From Struthio camelus (Eukaryota > Chordata > Aves > Struthioniformes > Struthionidae): a DNA stretch of 64,000 nt. Under the pieces are notes generated by a model. That model had not been told where the DNA came from. It ran no database searches and saw only the letters and a list, made by a program, of their open reading frames with translations. This document shows, piece after piece, positions 34,367 to 48,100 of this stretch (within the stretch, counting starts at the first letter, position 1; every line of letters begins with the position of its first letter). Position numbers and translations under genes: made by a program. The DNA lies in assembly GCF_040807025.1 (NCBI RefSeq), contig NC_090947.1:9424001-9488000 (forward strand), read 5' to 3'.

Positions 34367-36028
34367 TGATTTGAACAGACACTTTTAACAGTCGGCTGTG
34401 TAGATTTAGGTTTATGTATGTTGACTTGCTCTCTTTTTGTGTTAGATGCAGATACTCCTTTGAAATGCTGTTCCATATTTGTTGATTAGTGCTTATTTAC
34501 CATAAGACCAAAATTTCAGATTATTCTCAGGGATAAAGCGTGACTACTGTTTTATATAACGCCTATCTTCAAAGAGTATTCTCTTTCCAATAATCCTAAA
34601 GTATGGTTCGCACTGACATGGAAGTTTCTTCAGCTTTGCGTTTAAAAAGAAAAGTTTTATCGTTCTTAAGAACTGACTGGTTTACTTTGCACAGAGTACT
34701 AGGGCTGCTTGCAGACGTTGTGTGGTGGTCCTGGTACTGTCACATATATTGACAGGTTTTAAGTTTTTTTCTCGTTGGGCCAGTAAGGTTCAGCAAGGAG
34801 CGGGGGATTCCTTCTCCTTTCCACCTTCCTGCAGATCTGAGCATGCTCTGTCTCCAGGCGCTTTCCTAAAGCAGAGATGCCCTCTGGTTGTTTTTGCCCC
34901 AGCTATGAGGAGAGGTGTGGTGGCTCAGGGTAGGCAGAAAAGCGAGTAGATTGGGCAGCACAGAGCAGCATGCAAGATTAGTGCTGTGGATATGGAGGTA
35001 ATACCCATTCTTCGTATGTTTGGTATTTGGTGTTCTGTATATTTAGTATTGTATATTGCAGTGGTATTGCTATATTACTATTTCGGAGATTTCCCTATAT
35101 TTTGAAGTTCTTTGTTGCATATAAAGTACTTTCATATCAGTATATAAAGAAGACTGGAAAGTAATTTTCACAGATCGGTGCAGAATTTCACATTCATTAC
35201 ACTCTGCCTACGTGCTTGTTTTTGGAAGTTATGCAACCTCTTTTTATAGAATGGTATGCTCTGGTGATCTAGACTTACTCAGTTATCACTTAAAAATAAA
35301 AAGTATCAGGAGCTCTGTAGGATACAAAACTTAGGCCATGAAAAACTACTATGCACCTCTTAACATAAAGATAATTCTTTGCAGTAAAGTTCCTCTAGAA
35401 ATGGCTTCCAGCATTGTGTATACTGATTGTATAAATACAGAATGGAAGAGACTAAGTCACTGTGGCGTAGGCGCGTGCATGGTCCAGTCATGGAAAGAGT
35501 TTGAATGGAGATGCTGCCTATTTAGTTCAGGCTGAAGACGCTGGAAACTGAGTGCTCAACACACACAAAAATTGCTCTAGATTATCTGCAAGCTACAGTT
35601 GGAGGGGGGATCTATGGCACGGAGTGCTTGTAAGACCTAATTATGGCGCATTTTCACCGTGGCACTGAGACAGCGCCCTTCCTGACGAAATGCAAGTCAC
35701 TATTTCAAATTACAGAAGTACTAGATTATCATAGTAAAACTCCTCAAACAATTTTTTATGATAAGCAAAACACATTTTTTTCTCATCTCAGCACTGGATG
35801 AGACTGGACCTGTTTTTATGGAAACATTACACTCAGAAAAAGCAACCTGAGGCAGACACGTGGCATGAAAAGTTTTGCCGAAATGCTTAGTAGTTTGGCA
35901 ACATTTTAATAAGCAAGTGAAAATAATATGTAGTAATGGGAATTCAGCTGCAGTGTTTGCTACCAGATCCACCAAGAATAATGAAATTGCATACCAACAA
36001 AGACTTATGACAAATATTGTGATTGTAG

Positions 36029-36150
36029 GTAACTAAATGACCATGGAATCTGGAGCAGAGAACCAGCAGAGCGGAGATGCAGCCGTTACAGAGGCAGAAA
36101 CCCAACAGATGACAGTACAGGCACAACCACAGATTGCAACATTAGCCCAG
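36029..36150 (+). CDS. CREB1: CREB1 exon 2 (first coding exon, residues 1-38)
   Basis: The acceptor ATTGTAG ends at 36,028. The exon opens with GTAACTAA, so a TAA stop abuts the initiator ATG at 36,037. A second in-frame ATG at 36,043 (ACCATGG) has the better Kozak context. The segment encodes the N-terminal part of the Q1 activation domain, ending in ...IATLAQ. The donor is GTATAA at 36,151. The exon ends in phase 0. Confidence 0.96.
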
Positions 36151-39100
36151 GTATAAAATGATTTGGTATAATAGTTCTACGTATCGGATAATTTTTTTTT
36201 AAGAAGGATAACGTCTGCTCGTGAGCCTGAGAAAAGCTTCCATTGATGTGACTCTAAAACAGGTGCTGTGTGTAGTTCCTTTAATTTTTGTCTTCACATT
36301 TGTATAGCAGTAGAGATTTTTGACTTCCCCTCACGCTAGGCTGTTTTAGTTCTGAAGAACTGTATGTGTGTAAACTGGAATTTTAACCGAGTAATGAATT
36401 ACTTGAAATATTTCTAGCATTCTTTCCCGCAAGCATACCATTAAAAGGTATTTTTTCAAAACTTGTAATTTACTGTATTTTTTATATTGACTGGATTGTT
36501 TGGCTGTTGTCTTTTCTACTAGAAGCTTGTCTGTAACAATGTGTCTAATGCTGAAGAAAACAAAATGAAAACGTAGGTAAATAATGTAGTAAATACAGCA
36601 TCTGTCAGATAGGATGAATATGATAAGCGTTATAAGCAAGTGGAACAGTGTGGCATCCGACTGCTCGTGTTTTGCTACTATCTCCTGAATTTCACAGGAT
36701 TGTTTGCTATTTAGTGAGACCGTAATAGATCTTTTATTAACCCTAAATCCTTTTGGAGAGATAAGAAATTGCACAATCTTAGCTACATCTCTGATTTTGG
36801 AACCCAGTTTCATTCTTGGATGCAGTGATGGTTGGCAGAAGCAACTCCATTGTGTAAATGACTACAGAATCTGTTAATGCTCTCTTCTGTAATCATTTTA
36901 TTCTAAAACTATTTGCAGCCAGCACAGCACAAAGTATTTTTTAGATCACATACTCTGGGGAATTTGATGTTCTTTTAAGTTGCATAATTAATAGCTTATC
37001 ATTTTATTAATTATGTCTTAAAAAGTCATGACACCTTTCAGTAAACCAGAGCTAGCTCCCTTCTATTCAAGTGATAGTACAGGGAGTGAAACTGTTGCAA
37101 TGCACAGGGCAATTTGCATTCAGTGAGCTTCAGTATGATTTCACAGGCCACCAGCTGCCCTGCACCAGCTTGCCTCTTTGGGCAATTTTCTCACTATCTA
37201 ACTTCAGCACAGGATGTAGGTGGTGTGAATAACACTTTAGTGTGCACTAAGTGGAAGTAGTTTATTTCTCTTGCAAAACCGATAAGCTACTTTTTGCTTG
37301 GTGTGTGTTAAGATTTAGTGCAAATAAGCCAGTGTGTTTTAAGTTTGTATCCTAACATACTAACCTCCAGGTAGCTAAACTTACAGGTATGTAGTGGATT
37401 AAATGCACTTTACTCAGGCAAATTTACCCTGGCACTTGAATGATAATTTTATTTGGGTAAGAAAAAGAGGTGGGATTCTGCATAGCTATGATTAAAGTCC
37501 GTGTGAACTACAAATAAAGAAGTAATATTTTCTCCAGTTTCCCATACTGTCATTCACTGTGTTATTTGCACCTTAACAGTTTCCCAGGCTTTGTGGTCCT
37601 TATGGAGGTGATACAACAGTCCGGATGTAATTTTGTGTCTTGTTTACAGCAGTGTTACATTATTACAATATTCTTAATCTGTGGAGAGGCTGTATTTGGC
37701 GTTAGAGAGTGCCCTCAGAAGCTTAGGCTAATCTAAATAAGTAATTAGATCAATTAATTCTTTCATTCTCTCTTGTACAGAGGGAGGCCACCCTCTTTGT
37801 AACCTTAGTTTAATTGTTGCATTATTAGTGAGTTCAGGGTAGTTTTCAGAGTCAAAAGGAAACTCGTTCCAGTTCCACAAGGTATGAGTCAGAGACATCT
37901 GCGGAAGTTGCACTCTGCTGTTGACTTAGTTCAACCACAGAGTAGCCTTCAGTTGATCAGCTTTGCTGTCATTGCCAAGGACTGTTTAGTCAGAGATGTA
38001 TTATAAAAAGGTCACTTTGTAAAGGAATATAATTTGCCAGAAGAGAGTGTGTTCGTGTTAATCCCAGTCCCAGTTTCTCTCAGGTGCAGATGTGAGTTAA
38101 GTACTGCTGCATGACGCTGCAGCCAGCTTCATGGAAAAGGAAGATAAAGGCAAAGACAGATTTGTGGGTTAGGGAGGGACAGCTGTAGAGGAGGGGGTTC
38201 TACATGTAATTCCCCTTAATTTCCTTGTTAAGCAAGATCTCTCTGTATGTGACTGATATTTATGGAAATTCAGAGATCGTGTATTGCAGTCTTTTGAGAA
38301 CCACATGTTCCTGAGGCCAGAAGACAGTTTACTTCTGCATTCTGTATATAGCATTTCTTTGACACTAAGGAGGACAGCAGTACAGCCCTCTCTTGCATTG
38401 TAGCCAGATGGATCAGACTTTTTGAAAATGCCATTAAATGTTGGAAGTTCATTACGTTTTTCAAACTTGGGTGTCTAGGAGAAGGCTGGCCAGACAGTGA
38501 CCCGTGACCCGGCTGTGGTCTGCTACAGCAGCTCATACATGCCTGCAGTCCTTTTCTGAGGGCTGTGATGGTGTGAGTCAGGAGCAAACCACGAGCTGGT
38601 GAGCTGGTATGGCACCCGCTGTACATTTCAGGAGCCTTTCAGGTGTGCACATGTGCATTTTGTCATGGGACAGTTGCTGACCCCTGGTTGTGTAACGGGG
38701 CAGCTGCCCAACCACCTTGGCCTGTTGCCCTTGAGCGGCCCCATAATAGTTCTTGTGGCCTCCTACAGCAAAGAAGTGAGACTTCCCTGCTCAGAGTGAA
38801 CAGCTCTGTTTGGGCATGGCTGTTCTCCGAGTCTGAGCTCTTTAGGCAGGACGCATGTAGTGGTGCACGCAGTGTTAATGTACCATGCTGAAGTATTTTG
38901 TGTTTCATTGTTGGCATAGCCACTGTACCTGGAGGTCTGTGCGGTAGAAGTAAAGCTTCATTTAGGAACTGAAGTTTTAAAACTTGGCCCATTTTTCCTC
39001 ACAAATAAAATAACTCTTAAGACTAGAGTTTGTGCTGCCCTGTTACACTGAATTAAACTAACTGCTTGGAAACTGTTTGTTTCAATTGAAAACCCACGTT

Positions 39101-42100
39101 TTTCCTGTCTGAACATATGGTGAGTTTTCTTTTTAAAATGGGCTTTGCCAGCAGCTTGACTTTATTCTCCAATAAGTCTGAAAGATATGACTCCCTAAAA
39201 ATTTTAATTGCTTACATCTGGCAAACATTTTACATTTTCTTGAGCGAGAACAAAAATGGCTCCACTCCCATATGTTTCTGACTTTGCTTCAGCAGTGTCT
39301 GTAGGAGTGCACCCGAGTCCTAGCAATATTTAACTGAAGAAATTTAATAGTATTTTTTATTAGGTTACCTCAAAATAAAGGCCGTTGTGTTTCTCTCATT
39401 CTTGGCAGTGGCTTTACAAGTGATGTTTTGAGCCTGCTGAAATTCTGCATTAGATTAATCTGTAAAGTAGGTCAAACGTTGGGCTTAGGCAGTTCAGAGT
39501 TTTTTGTATTGCACGGAAACATTTGGGTCAGCTAAGTGGTGTCTAGAAGGAGAGACATAATTCTGTCTCCAAAAAGTGTTCCTGACAGTGAAATAAGAAG
39601 AGTGCAGCAACCTAATTTGTGCTCCCTGTCTGTGTTTTGCAGGTATCTATGCCAGCAGCTCATGCAACGTCTTCTGCACCCACGGTGACCTTAGTTCAGC
39701 TGCCCAATGGGCAGACAGTTCAAGTCCATGGAGTAATTCAGGCTGCCCAGCCATCAGTTATTCAGTCTCCCCAGGTCCAGACAGTTCAGGTACTTACGGA
39801 AGGACTCGGCCTGATGTGTAAACTGGGCGTTCTAAAGGGCCTGCCCGTTCACTGGTTTCTAATGTGTGTGGATTGTGTTTTCTCAATATATATGTATAAA
39901 CTTAAAGAGCATGTTGGAGGCAGAATCTGCACAGTATTTGCTGCTCTGTGACTTTTTTCTATTCTGGTTTAACCACTTTTCATTTTCATACATGCTGAGT
40001 TTCATTTCCTTCTAGAACTCAGTTGGTGAGTTTAACAGCTCATAGTTTTTCTTATTGTATTTCCATACTTTTCTCTGCTGTGTTTTTATACGTCTTTATT
40101 GACTTGTAAGAATTCATGTTATTAGCTCTGAAGTGCACAAAAGGGACTTTAGATAATGTGATTTGTTAATAATTAATGAGGCTAAAGCAATGGGATGAGA
40201 GTCTTTGCAGCTTAGAAAACATTTGCATTGTGTTTACAAACACGTCTGTATGTTAATGGTCCTTCAAAACGTACCTATCAGTCCCCTTGTAAAAGTGATT
40301 TTAAAATGGCCTGTTGAATGTTGTTTGCTTTGTAAAACCTTCATAACTAATTGTTTTTTTTCCGTAAACCAAGACAGATAATGAAAGAATGAATGAAGAG
40401 ACTGTTTAAAGACTTAGGAGAAAAGTAGTCTGTAATCCTTAAAATCTGTAACCTTTTAATGTTTTTTTTCCTTTGGAACCACTAAGTCCAGCGTTATCGA
40501 ACACAGAATCAGAAAACGTTTAAGATACAGCAGCTACACATGACAAAGACTGTACATCATGCCTTTGCTATTAGTGCACTGAGCCCAAAAAACGTTAGTT
40601 TTAAAAGCTAGCCACTGTGATTATTTGATACAGATATTTAGCTAGGTATTATTCTTAAAAGTAAGTGATGCGTAATTTAAAACTAGGTCATTCTGATAAT
40701 AATCTTTGTTTACTCCTTGTCAGCTTTAGTTCTGAGTTCTGGCAGGCCCCTACCCTCCTCAGCCACTGGAGTCAAAAGTTTAGAGTTTAAAGCTATTGGA
40801 GGTGAGCAGTTTTCAGATAAGTGCACAAGTTACTAGCCCAGGGGTGGAAGATAGACTGATAATGAAATCATGTTTGGAATTCACCTAGCACAATGCAAAG
40901 TGAGAATGTGCTTGGAATACTGTGGTGTTCAGAACCCGGGTAGTTTGCAGCCAGCCTTGGATCTGTCCAAGCCTTCCGTGTGATAGTTGTGAGACTTAGG
41001 CACCAGCAAGGTTTTTGAGCCTTTAGGAATCTTCCCTGTGGTGCACAAGATGTCCCGTTATAAGCTGTGTTTCTCACATAGACCTTTAGCTGTTTACCAT
41101 GTAATTAGCTTTTGCATATTTGTAATGTGAGCTGTTTGAAAAAAAGAAAAGTCCCTGTGTTTATATATTGGAGATATTTTTACGTTTTTAGCATTTCAAA
41201 TTATTTGAAGTATGATTGATACAAACATTTGAGCTTTCCTACATGAATCTTTGTAAGCGTTTTTAGCACACGCGTTCAGAATTGCAGCATCGCAGAATTT
41301 CATTAGCATCTTCAGGTACGACAGTTTCCTGCTAATTTCCCAAAAGAGAAGGCAGTCTCTCTGTAACATGGCATCAAAGGACAAAATACAAAAATCTGCT
41401 GCAGTTTCTCAACTTCCATATTTTACTCTTTTGTCTCCAAACCCCTCTACTTTCTATCTTAAGTGACGTTTAGTTATTCTCTCCCTAAACTTGATTGACA
41501 ACCTTCCTTTCGTTCCTTGAAACGGATGGAAACAAGGAAGGAATCGTGGAAAGCAAAAAGCGTATGGAATTACTATTCATGTTTTCTCATAGGACTATTT
41601 CATTTGCAAAGAGAATTCTAACTGACTGTGGTCATTCGTTACTCTATCCATTACTAAACAGCCTGTCCTTGCTATTAGTTGCCCAAGTATATAAGGCTTG
41701 CACTGTAGTGTTTTTCACATAACGTGAAGTTCCTTGAAATAGCAGACATGAGCAGTGTCCTGTTGATTTTAACTGCTGTTCTTATTTACAGATCTCTACT
41801 ATAGCAGAAAGTGAAGATTCACAGGAATCAGTAGACAGTGTCACAGACTCACAGAAACGCAGAGAAATTCTTTCCAGACGACCGTCCTACAGGTAAGGAG
41901 GTTAAAGGCAGAGGCATTTGGCTTGAGGGATGCATCCTTCAATTGGGGAGACAAATGCTGTGATTCCATAGTTATTTTTGGATTTAACTATAAATCCATT
42001 TAACTAAAATATCTCTTCTGCAAGATCTTTCTATAGAATAGGATGTAAAGAGATAAGCAAATAGTTTGAGAAGGAGGAAACCTCAGCTGTTACACTGAGT

Positions 42101-45100
42101 TAAGACAGAGATGAGCTGAGAAGCAGCTGATTGCCAGATTTGTAAAAGATTGAGTTATCCTTGTGATAGGTGCCTTAGAGCTAGTTTTAATAGATACTTA
42201 GTACACGGAGCGCACTGTAACTTTGCAAGCAAGTTGCTACGGTGTAATCTGTAGTCGGCCTAAAATCAACGTTACTGTTTTTCATTCATGTTGAAATGTT
42301 AGCAGCAATCAAACTTAATGCCTTCCTTCTTTGAGACTGTCAATGAGGATGTGATGTTCTGTGGCTCAAGGATAATTCCTGCTTGAGCAAATTTGGTTAT
42401 GTTTAAAGTTTGAGAAGTCAGGGTTAGGCATCTAGTATCTTTAGTTGGCATGGCAAGAACTTATGTGGCAAGGCCAACTGAGGTGCTCCTTCAAATGGTG
42501 TTAGTCATACTTGCTTTAGTAATTTACGCCATGCACACCTTTTTCTGGCCATATGAAATCTCACTTTTCATTCTTAAACATGTTAAATAATTTTAAGGAA
42601 TAGCAATGGATTTCAGCAGTTTTTAAGTGACTTGTGGATTCCTGCTACTTTGGCAAATTCAGCTGCTCCTTTTTCTTCTTAATGAAGATAGCCTTAGAAA
42701 TCTAAGCCAGACTCTAGGTCTGAACGTTTCTCGCCAATTTTGTTAGCACTCACAGAATATTTTCTGCCTTCTTCAGGAGCCTGCAAGGCTATCCTTATGA
42801 AGATAGTGAAAATCACTACTGAAGATCTCTATTCCTATAGATCCTGGATATATTTTTATTTGTGAGGAAGGGCGTTGCTAACATTAAGGCTGTTCCAGAC
42901 TTCCTTGCAGTCTGCTTCTGCAGTCAGACACTTATATGTAGAAGAATAGCTAAATATCGTGAGACAACAGAGCTAACTGAGTAAACAAGCAGCAAAACTG
43001 AGAAGAGGGGACTTGTGCATTCTATATTCGCATTCAGATGAGCTTGCTTGCCCACAGCACAACCTCTGTCCGTCAACCCAGATCCTGATGACTCTGAAAA
43101 ATGTAGTAATTGTAAAACTCCTGCATGCAGCTCAGCCACAAGGCCAGTGTAGGAGCCATTTCAGAAAGGCTGAGCCAGACTACAGCTGCGTCAAGCGAGT
43201 TCCCAGCTGGCGTTATCCAAGCTACTGTAACTTGCCCCAGAGACACAGTCAGTACAGATAGGTTCCTGAAATTAGAGAGCTATACCTCTTCCTCAGCAAC
43301 TCCGCTTTGACCCTGATTGCTGAGTGCCGAGGTACTTCCTGTGTTCTCCAGGTCGAGTCATATCTTCTATGTTTCTAAAGCTACTGCCTTACCTTTTATT
43401 TTATATGCATCTTTATGTTGGCAATGATAGGTTTTAGCCACCAAATCACATCTGACAGGAGTTAAAAAAGCAGTGAGCTATAATTTCTCTTTTTCTATTG
43501 TGAGCTTTGTGGGTTTTGTTCCTCATCCTCCCTGCTCTCTCCAGAGTTTTTCATCTGTTTTGTCCACTAGTTTTTCTGGCCTGACACCTCGATTCCAGAC
43601 TCTTTTGACAGGAATCTGTTACTTGTGCATGCGGTGCTTGGCACAGTGGAGTGCTTGTGCAACATTGGGGTTCCTGTGTGCATACAGAGTCAAAATAGCA
43701 ACAGTATAGGCTCTGTTTGTCAAGTTGCTTGGCAAAGTGACCAGTCTCCCCGAATAGCTCCATACAGATGTGCTGGCTCCCAAAGCCTTAGAAGCCGTAT
43801 TTAAGAAATGAATGTTGTCTTGGAGCTTGGTTCTACAGCTGTGTTTGCTTCATCACACTTTGAGTTCTAGAGACACAGGTCGCAGGAAAACATGGGATGA
43901 ACGTCACAAAAAATGTTCCCTTTATTTGCTACGAGAAGTAGAATTTTGCAGCAGCAGCTGATAGAATGTGCCACCAGTAACAACAGCTTTACAGTAGTCG
44001 GTCTGGGCTACAGTGCTTAGTCTAACTGCTGCAAATTGCACCAACTGTTATGGTCAGTCTTACATTAATGTTAAGTGGGATCGGTAGCTGTAACGTTTTA
44101 GCAGTTTTGGCTTTGGATAATTAAGCCACATAAGTAGGCAAACAACCTGTTCTTCTTTCCTTTACTCTTGCAAATCTCGACTCTCTCAGGCAGGATGGCT
44201 GCCTCGTTTGTGAACGTAACTGCATGGGTTTCGCTTAAACACTGAGCGTTGCCTCTCAGGCAGGTGTTAGATTGTAAACTGGTAGCTCTTTACAAGCATT
44301 TCTGCTAACTTCCTTTCTACTCAAGTCTCTGGCCTTTATGGTCTTTGAAACTTAGCCGTTCCCCTGATGTAAATGAGGAGATAGGTTTTACATACTTTTG
44401 CTTTCTTCATATCTTTATGTGGCTGAAAGCAGGAAACAAGTAAAAATATATGAAGGAGAAACGTTTTTAAGAAAAAAAGAAGGCTGCAATAGTTGTATCT
44501 TATGTCGAGAAGCACCTGAGCTCCATCTGTGTATGGCACTTTGAGCAATCTTCTGCAGAAAGAGTTTGGTTTGTCCTGGTTTTTCATTCTGCCCCCGTTA
44601 TTTCCTTTGCTGGCTCACTGCACTTTGCAGTTTTCCCCAGCATCATGTATCAAATAGACTTTTTTTTTACTTGTTACTTTTTATTAAAATCTCTGCAACA
44701 CACTGTCTTTTCCAGAAAAATTTTGAATGACTTGTCCTCAGACGCCCCAGGAGTGCCAAGGATCGAAGAAGAAAAGTCTGAAGAGGAAACAGCAGCGCCT
44801 GCCATTGCCACTGTTACGGTGCCAACTCCCATTTACCAAACCAGCAGTGGGCAGTACAGTATGTAGTCCATATTTCTCAGTGGTGCTAGTAAGTGGGGAT
44901 GAGAAGATGAAGAACTATAATTTGTATGACTGTTTGGGCTAGGACAGTGCAGGAGGACAATACAAGATTACTTTAATTTGACTGTTCGATACCCATAACT
45001 GTCAAAACACATTCCCATTGTAAGTATTTAAAATGTTCAATTTACATTCTGGGACTGCTTGCTAGTGTTAGTGCAGCAAACGTTCTGCATCCTGAGACAA

Positions 45101-48100
45101 AATATGAGTTAACCATACAGCTATTATAAACATTGACTTGCAGGAACCAGATGAGGGAATTCAGAAGTCTTTTTCTTTTTTTCCTGGCAGATTATTAGTC
45201 CTGACTCACTAAATTGTTACCTTATTAATAGAAAGAACATTACAGTCTTCAATTACATTTTCAGAGAGTCCTGAGAAAAATAAGGATTCCAGTAAACTTA
45301 TTTAAAATACATAATAAATATAAGTTTCTGCGTTTGCAATGTCTTTATTCATTAGATTTTATGGATATATTGCATTGACATAAAGGATTGAAGATATAGC
45401 AGTAAAGCTACTATTCACATAGTCTCACACAAACAAATGAACTCAGTCTTTAATGTACAAGAGGGAGAAAGAGCTATCTGCTCGCATCTTTCTCTTACGT
45501 GCCTTTAAAATTTTGTATCTCTGTTTACCCCTTAGCCACTTTCCCTAATATCCTACTTAATGTTATTGAGATTGATGTAGTTCACTCTGCTTTTTTTACC
45601 ATCACTGTAAAAAAACTGCTCACGCCGATGTCTGAGATTTGGGTGTACCTGTATATGGGAGCACAGTGAAATTCCATAAACATACAGATTGAGAAGTGAT
45701 CTCAGTACACCTGAAAGACAGGTCTGAGGGGAAGAAAAGGAAAAAAACAACAAAGTAAGACTGCATAAAGGAAAGATTTGTGTGAAATTTGGCCTGTATG
45801 AGTCAAAACACTGCTAGGAAGGTGCTATGGAAGTTGTACAGAAGGGGAAATAAGAGTCAGAAGAAAAAGTCCCAAAGCCAGAAGAAGGTGAAAAACAAGA
45901 TGGATAGCCATAGCAGCAGAAGAATCTAAAAGGAGTAAAGCATGAAACAGGAGAGGAATTTCAGAGGAGAAGAAAAAAAAAAGCAAGGACTGAGGAAAAG
46001 ACCTAAGTCCACCGAGAAGAAAAACCTAACTAATAAAAAATATTCCTCAGGGGAGGACTTTAATTCTTCCGTGTGATGCTGTTTTGTCAGAGCAACTAAT
46101 GGTGTTTTAGGAAGCGTTTTTTAGCCCCCCAAAATATTTATCTCATGAAAAATTAAAAGCTTACTGCTGAAGCATGGTTTCTTCAAATGTACATGAAAGC
46201 AATGTGTCTGATTTAAGGGTGTTTAAGGGTTGGTGGGATTTAAGTCAGTATTCTTCTGTATCTAGGCATAATACTATAAGTTAATGAGTATATTAATCTC
46301 TTAAACGCTGTATCAAATTTCTTTGTCCTCAGTTGCTATTACCCAAGGAGGAGCAATACAGTTGTCTAACAACGGCACAGATGGAGTACAAGGTCTCCAG
46401 ACATTGACTATGACCAATGCAGCTGCAACCCAACCTGGCACCACCATTTTACAATATGCACAGACCACAGATGGACAACAGATACTCGTACCCAGCAACC
46501 AAGTTGTTGTACAAGGTGAGAAACTTCACAGTCAGTCATTCTGTATAACATTTTCTCCGCACAGATATAACTTGCCAACCTAACTCCCTCAAATGTGTCA
46601 GGAAACAGAGTTAATGGCTTTGACACAGATCAGTCTCCAAAATGGTTAAAAGAAATTACAAACAAAGCTCTTTGTCACATTTGCTTGGCACCTTTCCTCT
46701 CAGTCCAATAAATTTGTGGATACTTTGGTTTCACTTCAGAAAAAAAACATACTCATTTTTCCCTTTTGTATTTCCTGCATTCTGACCACATGATTTTTGC
46801 TATGTGTTCTTCAGAAACTCATACTATAAGCCACTTCAGAATTCTGAGTCCTGCCAGACAGTCAGCTGCAGCAACAATAAATTTGAAGCAAAGCGTTTAA
46901 ATTAGGAAAGAGAGGTTGTTTGATATGTTCTTTCCATAAGGAGAGTTTCATTTATTAGTAATTTTTCCCCTTTTCAATTAAAGGTCATATTTCCTTTCTG
47001 TTGTGATTCCTGTCACTGTTCAACAACTATTTAATCTTTGAATCTTAGAATCATGGAATAATTTCGGTCGGAAACAGCCTCAAGAGGTCATCTGGTCAAA
47101 ACTCCCACTCAGAGCAGGGAGGGCAACTTCAGGGTTAGACCAGGTTGCTTTTTGTTGATTTATTAAAATATATGTTTTGATTTATTAAAAATTAGGGGGA
47201 AGGAGGGTTATTAAAAATTTGTTTGATTAAAAAAAAGAATAAAAGTGGGCTTTTGCTTTTGTGATTGTAAAGCAGGTAATCTGAGGTCATCAGGCATCAG
47301 TGAACATACATAGCTGAGAAAAATTAGCTAATGTTGCATTGATCGTCTGGTTATTGTGTTTCTTAAGCAAATGCGATTTCTTTGGGTAGTATATTCAGGC
47401 ACATATAGCACTCCTAGTTTAAAAAAAAAAAAAGAAAAACTTGTTCATCCTAGAGAAATAGTAAAGTCGAGTGCCTGACTTGCACTGTCTCTCTTGTCAG
47501 TGTAAATGCTGCATTTTTACACCCTCTTTTTCTGCCCCAGATACTTACTCATGTAGTTTCCCCTTTTGCACGTACTCATTTTGGAGCACAGCTAGAAATA
47601 TTGTTTGCCTTCATTTTGTTACAGCTGTTAAAACTGCCCAAAAACAGAAGTAAAAGAACTGTACCAAGAGAAAAAGTACAGCATTGCAGCAAGACATATG
47701 AAGTTATCGAGCACAAGTGAAGACTTCTTCATCAGGAATGACTAAAACTTTGCATATGTTAATAAACTAACACTGAGATAGCAGTGATGACCCAGATAAT
47801 GGTCATCCCTCCTATACTGTAGCCCAGAGTGCATGGTTAGGTAGGTGAGAAGGTGCTTTTCACAGCATATTAAAACAGTGCTGTCACCAAACTGACATGT
47901 TGTTCCCCTGTGGCTCTTGTCTTTCAGCGGCCTCAGGAGATGTGCAGACTTATCAGATTCGCACCGCCCCTACCAGCACCATTGCACCAGGTGTAGTCAT
48001 GGCATCTTCCCCAGCACTTCCAACCCAGCCAGCAGAAGAGGCTGCACGGAAGAGAGAAGTGCGTCTAATGAAGAACAGGCATGTACATTTAGTTTGTTTT

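Larger units (their letters stand above)
16463..36028 (+). other. CREB1: CREB1 intron 1 (19.6 kb)
   Basis: It runs from the GTAAGA donor at 16,463 to the acceptor ending ATTGTAG at 36,028. The first 700 bases are the CpG island; the rest is AT-rich unique sequence with no recognised gene, RNA or transposon. It contains simple repeats at 20,011-20,100, 34,203-34,227 (GTTT units) and 34,335-34,366, T-runs near 25,531 and 26,862, and a GC-rich island at about 32,530-32,870. ORFs are short and scattered, as expected for intronic DNA. Confidence 0.85.

Noticed and set aside
48082-48087. Nearby GTACAT as the true donor
   Set aside because: Using it inserts four bases, shifts frame and reaches a stop (TGA) within a few codons of the next exon.
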